From positions 8,838-41,681 of the forward strand of contig CAJTOR010000031.1 in NCBI GenBank assembly GCA_910577675.1: 32,844 bases of DNA. Reading direction: 5' to 3'. The translations under genes were made by a program, and so were the position numbers. Positions 21,911-30,219 of this stretch are shown here, piece by piece. This DNA is from an uncultured Lachnospiraceae bacterium (GTDB lineage: Bacteria; Bacillota; Clostridia; Lachnospirales; Lachnospiraceae). Within the stretch, counting starts at the first letter, position 1. Each line of letters opens with the position of its first letter. The notes under the pieces are model-generated. The model was not told the DNA's origin and searched no databases. It saw only the letters and a program-made list of their open reading frames with translations.

Positions 21911-22015
21911 AAAAAAGGCTGTTACAAGATACGGCAATTCTATGATATATGGTTTGGATGGTTACAATATCCATACCATATATTGTTTGCATATGCCATT
22001 TGCAACAGCCCTTTT
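21911..22015. repeat. Long imperfect inverted repeat (MITE-like or bidirectional terminator)
   Basis: Outer arms GGCTGTTACAA (21917-21927) and TTGCAACAGCC (22000-22010) pair at 10 of 11 positions. Inner arms ATATATGGTTTGGAT (21945-21959) and its complement (21969-21983) pair at 14 of 15 around a 9-nt loop. A run of six A lies to the left and CTTTT to the right, so transcripts in either direction end in a U-run. It lies just downstream of the minus-strand gene at 22106. It could be that gene's terminator or a small palindromic mobile repeat. Confidence 0.65.
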
Positions 22016-22105
22016 AATTTCCCACTAATTTTTCCTTAACTCTTCCTTTTCGTCTTTCGCCCACACACAAGAATTTCCCAAGCTACCTTAAATATAGCAC
22101 CTTGC

Positions 22106-23008
22106 TCACTGTAAAAATGCTTCTTTCTCCGCATCCTTCGCTCGCACAAGATGCAGGGCAATCTCCTCACGGACACTTTTATCCGATGCCTCCCCCTGAT
22201 TTGCCAGATCAAAAGCAGCCTTCCACTCCTTATAGACAATACTGTATTTTTCTGCCATCCCACAAAGACCATATTTCTCAAAATATTTCAGGGCATAGTA
22301 TTTAAGTGCTGCATATGTACCCAGATAATATGTAAGGTTCCACTCCTTATCCGCCGAAAGTTTTTCCCTTACATAAGTAATAAGCGCTTCATACGCCGCA
22401 AAACCCTTGGCATTGTCACACCATTCCTCGCCATTTAAGTGCGCGCGGGCTATCGAGAGCATTCCTTTTGTTATCTCTTCCTGCGGCTTTTCCTGCTTTC
22501 CCGTAATTGTGAGTACGGATAATATCGGCATATCCAGTTTTCCAATGCTCCCGTATGGCACCACCCCTTCGCTGCCGTCAATTTTTAAAGTATAAAAGAG
22601 TTCGTCTTCCTCGCTGTAGCCGGTAATCACGCCCCACTCACAGCCGCTGATATCCCAGGAAACCGCGCCGATTCCACGGTCAATCGACTCCTTTATCATG
22701 GAAACCGCCTGTGTGCGGCGCTCTTCTTCCACGGCATCCTCACCCCACATGCGCTCCACATAGCCGCAGCAAAGACCGCCGTTTTCCACCCAGCGTTTCT
22801 GCCCGGAAAACTCCCAGATACTGGTTGCACTCGGGCAGAGTTCCCTGTCCACCCACATGCGGAACGCAAAACCGCTCGTTGCAATAATATCCTCAAAAAG
22901 ATCCGTGTAAGGGCTGTTCTTTACTACTGCTGCCAGTGATTTTACAAAGGAAAACAAATAGCCGGTCGGGTCTTCTATCCCCTCCCAAGTAATATCCAAT
23001 TTTTTCAT
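22106..23008 (-). CDS. Uncharacterised 300-residue protein
   Basis: A soluble protein without signal peptide. The N-terminal part (SFVKSLAAVVKNSPYTDLFEDIIATSGFAFRM) and the middle (IDRGIGAVSWDISGCEWGVITGYSEEDELFYTL) recall the BtrH-like/cysteine-peptidase-like fold, in which an N-terminal Cys or Ser region and an internal ligand are joined, but I cannot assign an activity. The C-terminal helical part (IARAHLNGEEWCDNAKGFAAYEALI) is a domain often seen attached to it. AAGGAGG precedes the ATG. It directly follows the AraC/GyrI-like gene (59 nt) and may be controlled by or co-transcribed with it. Confidence 0.55.
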   Translation of the reverse strand: MKKLDITWEGIEDPTGYLFSFVKSLAAVVKNSPYTDLFEDIIATSGFAFRMWVDRELCPSATSIWEFSGQKRWVENGGLCCGYVERMWGEDAVEEERRTQAVSMIKESIDRGIGAVSWDISGCEWGVITGYSEEDELFYTLKIDGSEGVVPYGSIGKLDMPILSVLTITGKQEKPQEEITKGMLSIARAHLNGEEWCDNAKGFAAYEALITYVREKLSADKEWNLTYYLGTYAALKYYALKYFEKYGLCGMAEKYSIVYKEWKAAFDLANQGEASDKSVREEIALHLVRAKDAEKEAFLQ

Positions 23009-23067
23009 CCGATCCTCCTTTTAAATTTGATCTGAATATCCATCCAGATAATATTTGGATAAGGAAA

Positions 23068-23913
23068 CTAATCTTTAATTTTTTTGCATACCGGGATATA
23101 AATTTCCTCCGAGTATGTCCTCGATGATTCCAGATAAGTTTCAAACTCATACCCGCCGGTGCGCATATAATCGCTTTCGGGCAGCCACCGGGTGTTGATA
23201 TATTCCCATGTTCTCTGTACGGTATCCACAAAATCAAAATGCTCGGAAGGTTTCGTTTTAAACACGGCGTAGGTACCACCCGCAACCGAAAGTGTTGTTG
23301 TGCCGGATAAATCCCCAACCGCTTCTTCCGTCCGTATCCCAATGTAGTAACGCAGCTTTTTCAGGCTGCAATCCCAGTCACTCACCCCGTAATCCGGCAC
23401 CACCTTCCCGCCGGACAAACGCATAGACATACCGGAACAATTATATTTGTTCCAGAAACGGGGCGGAGCCAGCTCGTCGCTCAACAAAACAGTCAGGGTA
23501 AACGGTTCAAGACATACAAATGAAAGTTCCCCATCAAAAAAATGCTTCCCCTCCATAAGTTTCGGATACAGGCGCAGGGAATTCTGCACCCTGCGATATT
23601 CACTTGGCAATATACAATGCTCCGATTTAAACGCGCGCGAAAAATTTTCCTTTGAATTGAAACCGTACCGGAATGCAGCGTCCGCGATACTGCCGGGATA
23701 ATCTTTCTGCACAATTTTACCCGCTATTTCAGAAAGCCTTCGCTTCCTAATATAATCAGCAGGAGTAAAGCCCGTTACCTCCGTAAAAACGCGGATAAAA
23801 TGATACTTGGAATAACCGGCAACCTTCGCAAGTTCCTCCATACTAAAAGGTTCCGTCAGGTTTTCCTCAATATACTCAAGTACCGATTTAACTTTCTTAT
23901 AGTCCCCCGACAA
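23068..23913 (-). CDS. AraC-family regulator with GyrI-like effector domain
   Basis: This transcriptional regulator of about 281 residues has two N-terminal AraC helix-turn-helix motifs (MEELAKVAGYSKYHFIRVFTEVTG and IADAAFRYGFNSKENFSRAFK). A C-terminal GyrI-like small-molecule-binding domain (LSVAGGTYAVFKTK, TWEYINTRWLPESDY) follows. The order is that of Rob/SoxS-like proteins fused to a ligand domain. The start is probably TTG 23913 because GGGAGG (23926-23921) lies 7 nt upstream; the frame is open 13 codons further. The adjacent 300-residue protein is a likely target or co-operonic partner. Confidence 0.85.
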   Translation of the reverse strand: MSGDYKKVKSVLEYIEENLTEPFSMEELAKVAGYSKYHFIRVFTEVTGFTPADYIRKRRLSEIAGKIVQKDYPGSIADAAFRYGFNSKENFSRAFKSEHCILPSEYRRVQNSLRLYPKLMEGKHFFDGELSFVCLEPFTLTVLLSDELAPPRFWNKYNCSGMSMRLSGGKVVPDYGVSDWDCSLKKLRYYIGIRTEEAVGDLSGTTTLSVAGGTYAVFKTKPSEHFDFVDTVQRTWEYINTRWLPESDYMRTGGYEFETYLESSRTYSEEIYIPVCKKIKD

Positions 23914-24055
23914 AAGACACCTCCCAAATGAAACATTTTCTTTATTCGGCAAAAATTACAGAAAACTTTCCTTATCCATCTACAAGGATACCATTTCCTC
24001 CCACGCATGGATTGATAAAAATTGCGAATTTTACTGCTTATTTCACATTTATTAC

Positions 24056-26551
24056 TTATTTGTTTTTCTCCGAACCTGCACCAATCACCGATACAAGATA
24101 AAAGTCCTTCCTAGCGCCTTCCACAATGCGGATCTCCACTGTGTGCGGCACATCTGCATCGAGCCCTTCCCCAATATTGTGCAGATAGAGCCAGTCGCCC
24201 CAGCCATCCGGATAATTCCCGTCAAGGACAACCGCTTTCTCCTCGTCCCCGTCAATCACTGCAATGGCAACCGGCGCGCCAAGGGTATTTGTTTTTTTGT
24301 ACTGCAAGGAAATACGGCTCCCATATATGTTTTTAAAAATAATCGAATCGCCTTCCTTTTTCGCGGTAAAACCGTTTTTAAATATATCCCTTATCCCATC
24401 CTTGGCGGTTTCATCCTTCTCAAAACCATTTAGCACAAAATCAGAATTCTTATTGTTATAAAGTACCGAGGTCATACTTAAAAGCGTTCCCTCTGGCTCC
24501 GGAAGCAATGCCCCCTCATCACTGTGGTATGTCCCATCCATCACCCTGCCAAGAAAATATGTAACAAGTTCCGCACCGTAGGCATGTCCCCGGTCATTTG
24601 GATGGATCATGTCGGCGGAAACATCCGCTGCCGCAAGCCGCCCAAATTTAATTTCCTTATAGATTGCCTCCTTCATACTGACCGCAGGGATACCATAAGC
24701 TTTTGCTGCCGGGTTGTGGACTCCCTGCGCGTTGATGCCGCTGTCATACTGCACCATATTTAAAACCATAACTGCGGTATCCTCCCCGCCCTCCTGCAAA
24801 ATAAGGCGAAGCAAACTTTCGTAGGTTTCCGCGTAAAAATCCGATGCTTCATCATTCACGGAAAATTCAACCACCACAAAATCAGGATTATAAGAAAGAA
24901 GATCATCTTTAAGGCGCGCGCAGGCAAATTGGGAAGTGGTCGCGCCAATCCCCGCGTTCACATAGTGAAAATCAGCCTGCGGGAAATTTTCGCACCACCA
25001 GTCATAGACCAGCTTCGCATAACATAAATCCCCAGTTGAAGCACCTGTCCCCTGTGTTATTGACCCTCCGATAAAACCGATGGTAAGTTCCTCCCCCGCC
25101 CTCGCGCGCTCCATAACCTTCTCAATATTATAAGTATTCCCGATATTAACCACCGCGCGTTCCTGATATGGGATATCCTCCTGTGCAACGCGCTCCTTCC
25201 CATGAATTTCCCCGGTGGTTCCAAAAGCCAGGATATGGAAATCTTTTCCTTCTTCTCCCTCCATCATCCGGATTTCTATTTCATGTTCCCCCTCCGCCAC
25301 CTCATTAAGCACAATGGCGGTTTGCGGATTGTTCCAGCCGGACGGTGAATTGGAGGCTATCTTTGCTGCGAGTTTGCCGTCCACATAGACTTCTGCCGTT
25401 CCCAGACGGTCGTTATTTGCCTCCCGGTAAAGGACAATCAGATTCTTACCCGTCATATTAAATCTAAGCCCTTCCCCGCCTTCCTTGCCCCAGAGCCAGT
25501 TATTCTGAAAATGGGTAATATTGGAATTCGATTCAATAAAACCACCTGTTTCAGGGAGATAGAGATTTTTCGTATTATAAAAGTTCATGCCGGAGTAAGC
25601 ATCACCATATTTTTTTAAAGCCGTATAATCCACCTCGGGCGGCATCGTCCGGCTTTTAATAACCTGCGAAAACAGGTACTGGATAAATTCCGCAATGTAA
25701 GTATGCCCCTGTCTGGTCGGGTGTGCCTCGTCCTGCGCATAGTCCGCCCACAAAAGAGCACCTGATAGGATTTCATCCGCAAGCGCCGAGTTAACAGAAA
25801 CCATAGGAAGCTGGTAAGCCTCCCCGATAGCGGACATATGCTCCTCACAGGTGTATCCATTTTCAAGCACGGTAAAAACAAGCACCAGTGCGGGCGCTGA
25901 TTCCGAATTGATAATCCGCGATACCAGACTCTCGTACATCATCCTGCTGGTCACATCATCCCCGTCATTTACCGCAAACTCCAGAAAAACCAGGTCGGGC
26001 GAGTAATCGAGCACATCATTTTGCACGCGCAGAAGACCAATAGTAGAGGAAGTTCCTGAAAGCCCGGCGTTCACATGTTTGATCTTATCGTTGCCAAATG
26101 TTTCTTTCAGCCATGCGGTTGTCTTGTAAGCATAGTTCTGCACGGAATTAACCAGATACCCTTCCGTGATGGAGCCGCCAAGATACGCTACCGTAACCTC
26201 CTCCCCCGCCTGCATACGCGAAAAAACCTGCTGCAATCTCCTGGTATTGCCAAGGGAACGCAGGGAGCGCTTTGTCATTTCCGAAGCATTTTCACTGACT
26301 GCATCCGATGCAGCAAGGACTTCATCCGAAAGTATAAACTCTTCCAAAGGTAAGGTTTCCACCGCAGAACCCGAGTCTTCCGATAGCATCCCCCCTTGGG
26401 TTGGCACAATACTTTCTGTCGGTGTAAGATTTTCCTCCATATTAGTTCCCTCCTTATTTTTCCCACAGGCACAAAAAACAGAAATTACCACAATCACCAC
26501 ACAAAAGCACAAAAAACTTTTTAAACGACTTCTAAAACGTTTTCGCTCCAT
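24056..26551 (-). CDS. Lipoprotein with tandem SGNH/GDSL esterase domains
   Basis: This 831-residue predicted exported protein has a hydrophobic signal ending at C29 (VFCACG; the lipobox is atypical with Phe at -3), then a Ser/Thr/Glu-rich linker. Two full SGNH hydrolase domains follow. The first has GGSIT (Ser127), VNAGLSG (block II), EFAVND (block III) and DEAHP (Asp274/His277). The second has GGSIT (Ser497), VNAGIGA, EFSVND and DMIHP (Asp647/His650). Each is followed by a beta-sandwich region (NLIVLYREANNDRLGTAEVYVDGK; RISLQYKKTNTLGAPVAI). This resembles carbohydrate or peptidoglycan acetylesterases. Both catalytic sets look intact. The ribosome site is GGAGGAAGG. Confidence 0.85.
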   Translation of the reverse strand: MERKRFRSRLKSFLCFCVVIVVISVFCACGKNKEGTNMEENLTPTESIVPTQGGMLSEDSGSAVETLPLEEFILSDEVLAASDAVSENASEMTKRSLRSLGNTRRLQQVFSRMQAGEEVTVAYLGGSITEGYLVNSVQNYAYKTTAWLKETFGNDKIKHVNAGLSGTSSTIGLLRVQNDVLDYSPDLVFLEFAVNDGDDVTSRMMYESLVSRIINSESAPALVLVFTVLENGYTCEEHMSAIGEAYQLPMVSVNSALADEILSGALLWADYAQDEAHPTRQGHTYIAEFIQYLFSQVIKSRTMPPEVDYTALKKYGDAYSGMNFYNTKNLYLPETGGFIESNSNITHFQNNWLWGKEGGEGLRFNMTGKNLIVLYREANNDRLGTAEVYVDGKLAAKIASNSPSGWNNPQTAIVLNEVAEGEHEIEIRMMEGEEGKDFHILAFGTTGEIHGKERVAQEDIPYQERAVVNIGNTYNIEKVMERARAGEELTIGFIGGSITQGTGASTGDLCYAKLVYDWWCENFPQADFHYVNAGIGATTSQFACARLKDDLLSYNPDFVVVEFSVNDEASDFYAETYESLLRLILQEGGEDTAVMVLNMVQYDSGINAQGVHNPAAKAYGIPAVSMKEAIYKEIKFGRLAAADVSADMIHPNDRGHAYGAELVTYFLGRVMDGTYHSDEGALLPEPEGTLLSMTSVLYNNKNSDFVLNGFEKDETAKDGIRDIFKNGFTAKKEGDSIIFKNIYGSRISLQYKKTNTLGAPVAIAVIDGDEEKAVVLDGNYPDGWGDWLYLHNIGEGLDADVPHTVEIRIVEGARKDFYLVSVIGAGSEKNK

Positions 26552-26605
26552 AAAATTCCTTCCTCCTAATCCCTTATCTTTGCCATTAATTATTTCAGTT
26601 CTCGC

Positions 26606-26877
26606 TTAGGAATCCATATTTTCCCATGAAGTCCCACCGTCCTCCGTAACATAGACTTCTTTTACCGGGGCAACCCCACTCAGTTCAAAACAACAGATTA
26701 CGGTATTTCCTGATACGGAATATAATCGGGCAATGTTTCCAAATACGGTTTTAAACTTCCTGCCGCCATCCCGTCATCAATTAGGCTTTTTGTGTCAGCC
26801 ACCGCGCCGCGCGGCTGAGAGTTTCCGAACAATACAAGAATCACACCAAGTAATAAAGACATTGCTATTTTCTTCAT
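26606..26877 (-). pseudogene. Small secreted protein with BNR-like segment, frameshifted
   Basis: From ATG 26877 (GGGGAAG ribosome site) a signal peptide reads MKKIAMSLLLGVILVLFG. The frame ends at TAA 26698 after about 59 codons. A second frame on the same strand continues with FGNIARLYSVSGNTVICCFELSG, then VKEVYVTEDGGTSWENMDS and TAA at 26608-26606. VTEDGGTSWE is the Asp-box (BNR) type motif of beta-propeller repeats. A shift between about 26730 and 26790 would join them, so this looks like one broken gene. A sequencing error is possible. Confidence 0.55.
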
Positions 26878-27160
26878 TATTTTCTTCCCCGCTTTCTGTA
26901 TTAGTTTACTGTTAATGTAACTATAACATTTCCCGGTAATTATTGCAAGCGAGTAAATTATAAACAAATGCATTACAAATAAGCAATTTGCAAGCAGGTA
27001 ATTTCCAGGAAACATGCAAGTAATATGCAGGCAAAAAATACAGTAGTCGGAAGCCAAAATCTCTGCTATACTGGACACTCTGCCCGACATTCTAAAAGAG
27101 AAAGGTAAATTCCGATCAGAAAACAATACAACCCGGCAGTTAAGCTAATGGTATTTACAT
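26878..27160. other. AT-rich intergenic region
   Basis: No gene is seen beyond the open frame above 26877, which lacks coding character. This stretch lies between the broken secreted-protein gene and the terminator of the GNAT gene. Confidence 0.35.
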
Positions 27161-27194
27161 AAAAAAACACTCTGAAAGGCACATACTTTCAGAG
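27161..27194 (-). terminator. Rho-independent terminator of the double-GNAT gene
   Basis: Perfect 9-bp arms CTCTGAAAG (27170-27178) and CTTTCAGAG (27186-27194) enclose a 7-nt loop. On the minus strand seven T residues follow (A run 27161-27167). It lies about 75 nt downstream of the gene. Confidence 0.8.
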
Positions 27195-27267
27195 CGTTCA
27201 ATGCTGTTTTACCCAAATAAGGTGAATAAACGAGAGCAGCATAGGGATATAATTTCCTTTGACATCT

Positions 27268-28188
27268 TTATCTCAAGTGTTTAATAAATACTTCATCCTG
27301 ATTTTTTGCTTTACACCCTATCGCTTTAACATACCCATGTCTTTCATAAAAGCGTGCAGCAGTATCTGTCGTTAGGATACTTGTATAAATCCCATTGTCT
27401 ATAAAATGCTTTTCGACAAGACTGATTAGTGCAGTACCATGATTTTTATTCCGGAACTCTAAAGCAACCCAAAATTCTCGTATAAAGCCGCAAGTTTCCT
27501 CAAAAAACCAACTTGAACATTTCACAGGTTTAAATTGAATAAATCCGATGACTTCACCATCCATAGAAGTTCTGACAAAGGCAACATTATCCCCCTCATC
27601 ATTCATTTCTTTAAACAATCCATTCCAATCTTTAATCGTATAACCTAATTCTAAAAAATACTTCTTAAAAGCCGTCTGGAACAGCGGATTAGAGAAGTCA
27701 GAAATCATTATATCAGAGTAGAGTTGGTCATCCTTATTTAAATTGTACATAAGGTTATAACAGTCAGGAAGATTTTCATCTATATATCCGGTATCCTCAA
27801 ACCCAACCTTTTTGTACGTCCAAAGTGCCGCAGCATCGTCCTTATTGACACATACCTCCACCCGGCTATACCTTCTTTCTTTAGAAAGCAAGGAAAGTAT
27901 CAGGCGTAGCGCTTCCGTACCATAACCCTTATTCTGGAACCGCTGGTCAATCATAAACTGCTGCAACTCATAACAGGCCGGCTCTTCATCCATGTCCCTT
28001 ACAAGCGCAACACCAATGACATGTTCACTGTTGCGTATACCGTAAACTCTGGCATTACAAGAGCGATAGATATATCCTCTTGCTACAATCCCACTGGGCG
28101 TGGAAAGAAATCTTTTCTGCTCTTTCGTGACACTGAGCGAGAAGATATCCAACCAGTTCTGTTCATTAACATCAAATAATTGAACCAT
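27268..28188 (-). CDS. Tandem GNAT acetyltransferase-domain protein
   Basis: This 306-residue protein has two GNAT folds. The first (about 1-150) has the acetyl-CoA loop FQNKGYGTEA and GFEDTGY. The second has EFRNKNHGTALI and FYERHGYVKA. The arrangement suggests an intramolecular pair, with one domain perhaps catalytic and the other structural. The N-terminal domain resembles spermidine/diamine-type GNATs (STPSGIVARGYIY). The start is ATG 28188, with GGAGG about 7 nt upstream; the longer open frame lacks a ribosome site. It lies after the ABC exporter genes. Substrate is unknown. Confidence 0.82.
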   Translation of the reverse strand: MVQLFDVNEQNWLDIFSLSVTKEQKRFLSTPSGIVARGYIYRSCNARVYGIRNSEHVIGVALVRDMDEEPACYELQQFMIDQRFQNKGYGTEALRLILSLLSKERRYSRVEVCVNKDDAAALWTYKKVGFEDTGYIDENLPDCYNLMYNLNKDDQLYSDIMISDFSNPLFQTAFKKYFLELGYTIKDWNGLFKEMNDEGDNVAFVRTSMDGEVIGFIQFKPVKCSSWFFEETCGFIREFWVALEFRNKNHGTALISLVEKHFIDNGIYTSILTTDTAARFYERHGYVKAIGCKAKNQDEVFIKHLR

Positions 28189-28338
28189 ATTTAATCCTCC
28201 AAATATTTTCGGAGAATCAAATTTTGCAGATCCTCCCATATTAATATTTTAATCAACAATCACCCTTTTATGTTTTGTCATATGCTTTTATTTGAGTCCT
28301 TTTAACCTTCTCCATTTTAACATCCCTGCAAAAATTTT

Positions 28339-30219
28339 TCAAGAGTACTTCGCTCCATTTTCTTCCTCCATATAAAACCCCTTCTGTGCTTTCCACATCG
28401 TCTGATAAAGCCCATTTTTTGCTGCCAGTATATTATGAGATCCATCCTGCAAAATTTTTCCGTTGTCAAGTACTAAGATACGGTCACAAATTCTACAACT
28501 GGAAAGGCGATGCGAAATAAAAATTGCAGACTGCCCTTGCAGTTTTTTTCTAATGACTATAAAAATATCCTGCTCTGCAATAGGATCTAACGCCGCTGTT
28601 GGTTCATCCAAAATCAAAATCGGAGCCTCCTTATAAAATGCACGGGCAATAGCAATTTTCTGTGCCTCCCCGCCAGAAAGATTGACGGACTCCTGATTAA
28701 AATTTCCAAGAAGTTGTGTAAAGACCCCCTCCTTTAAACTTGCCAGGAGCGATGAAAACCCAGCATCATAAAGACTTTTCTTTACTTTCTCTTCATCCCA
28801 TACCTCTTCCATAGCCACATTTTCTGCAATCGAACTTGCAATCAATTTAAAATCCTGAAAAACTGCGCTAAAGTTATGAATATATTCCTCATAGGGCAAT
28901 TTCCCTATTTCCTGTCCATTCCATAAAATGCGTCCCTTCTGTGGTTTATATAAACCGAGCATCAATTTGACAAGTGTCGTTTTCCCCGCTCCGTTACGCC
29001 CTACTAAGGCCAATTTTTCACCAGGATGAAGGGTAAATGAAACATCGTCAATCACCTGTTTATCTGTTCCGGGATAAGCGAATGTCACATGTTCAAATAC
29101 AAGGGTATTCCCGCATTCTTTATGTATTTCCTCTCTCTCTTTGATCCATATGGATTTTTCCGCCAGTTCCTCTATCTTACAGTAAGCCTGCTGATACATT
29201 AAACAGCGATCAATACTGTTCTTATTCTCAAATACTGCCCTGACCAGTGATATTACCTGGGTTATGGCAGAAATATATAAATAAAATTCTCCTATCGAAA
29301 TAACACCCATCAGTACCTTACTACTTACCATTGCATAAACAATCACCAGCTCCAATGCCATCATCAAATTTCCTGTCATATCTGTAAAAATCTCTGGAAT
29401 ATTAACCTCATCCATCAATTTTTTATTTCTTTGACAGTAGTGCTCTATCCGCCGGTTAATCAAATTATAAAGCCGAAATGTTCGAATATCCTTAACATAT
29501 ATTTCATCTCTGGCAAGTTGTCCATAATATTTATATTCCCTGCCTAACGCTGCAAATTTTTTATCATAGCGCTCATAAACTTTAAGCAAAAGTCCATTCA
29601 TCCGTGAAGATATCAGACAAAGCGCCAGCGCAATCAAAAGACAAATCACGCTATTTCTGGCCAGCCAACCGACTACCCCCGATATTTTTTCTACTTTTCC
29701 ATCGGTAAACAGCAAACGGGAAAGAATTGCTGCCATCCCAACAAGAGAAATACATTGACCTATCATACTAAAAAACGTACTAATCATAGATTCCAGACTG
29801 GATGCATGATTGTTTGTATCTCTGGCAAGCTGACTCAATTCCTGTACTTTTTGATCTTCCAGTTTTTCATAATCCATACGGATAAATGCCTCATTGATCG
29901 AAAGTTCAATCTTCTGATTGATTACAAAAGCATCCTGAGAAAGTCTGCGCCTAAGCAGATAATCCATCAGACCCGAAATCCCTCCAAGAAAAACTGTAAC
30001 CAAAGTCAGCAAAAGAAGCTTCTGCAAATTATTATGGACAGTCAATTCATCCAAAATCAATGCAGGAAACACAGAAATAAGAAAAGGTGCAAAAATCTGC
30101 AATACCAATTGTATAACACGCATAGGAAGATAAGAAGGTGCATAAGAAACCGCCTTTTTTGTAAGCACCATAATCAATTTTAATTTTTGATGAAACCGGT
30201 ATCCATTCTTTTCTGACAT
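28339..30219 (-). CDS. ABC exporter subunit (permease-ATPase fusion)
   Basis: A 626-residue half-transporter. The first 330 or so residues carry about six membrane helices (for example FAPFLISVFPALILDEL and LLTLVTVFLGGISGLMDY), followed by the nucleotide-binding domain. This has Walker A GRNGAGKTT near 405, signature LSGGEAQ near 510, Walker B ILILDEPTAALD near 533 and the H-loop in FISHRLSS. Its start codon abuts the stop of the preceding ABC gene (TAAATG), so the two are translationally coupled and likely form a heterodimer. Substrate is unknown; peptide or drug export is usual. Confidence 0.88.
   Translation of the reverse strand: MSEKNGYRFHQKLKLIMVLTKKAVSYAPSYLPMRVIQLVLQIFAPFLISVFPALILDELTVHNNLQKLLLLTLVTVFLGGISGLMDYLLRRRLSQDAFVINQKIELSINEAFIRMDYEKLEDQKVQELSQLARDTNNHASSLESMISTFFSMIGQCISLVGMAAILSRLLFTDGKVEKISGVVGWLARNSVICLLIALALCLISSRMNGLLLKVYERYDKKFAALGREYKYYGQLARDEIYVKDIRTFRLYNLINRRIEHYCQRNKKLMDEVNIPEIFTDMTGNLMMALELVIVYAMVSSKVLMGVISIGEFYLYISAITQVISLVRAVFENKNSIDRCLMYQQAYCKIEELAEKSIWIKEREEIHKECGNTLVFEHVTFAYPGTDKQVIDDVSFTLHPGEKLALVGRNGAGKTTLVKLMLGLYKPQKGRILWNGQEIGKLPYEEYIHNFSAVFQDFKLIASSIAENVAMEEVWDEEKVKKSLYDAGFSSLLASLKEGVFTQLLGNFNQESVNLSGGEAQKIAIARAFYKEAPILILDEPTAALDPIAEQDIFIVIRKKLQGQSAIFISHRLSSCRICDRILVLDNGKILQDGSHNILAAKNGLYQTMWKAQKGFYMEEENGAKYS

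Noticed and set aside
26878..27126. N-terminal extension of the small secreted protein to 142 residues
   Set aside because: The real start is likely ATG 26877 with GGGGAAG; the upstream residues do not look like a protein and would bury the signal peptide.
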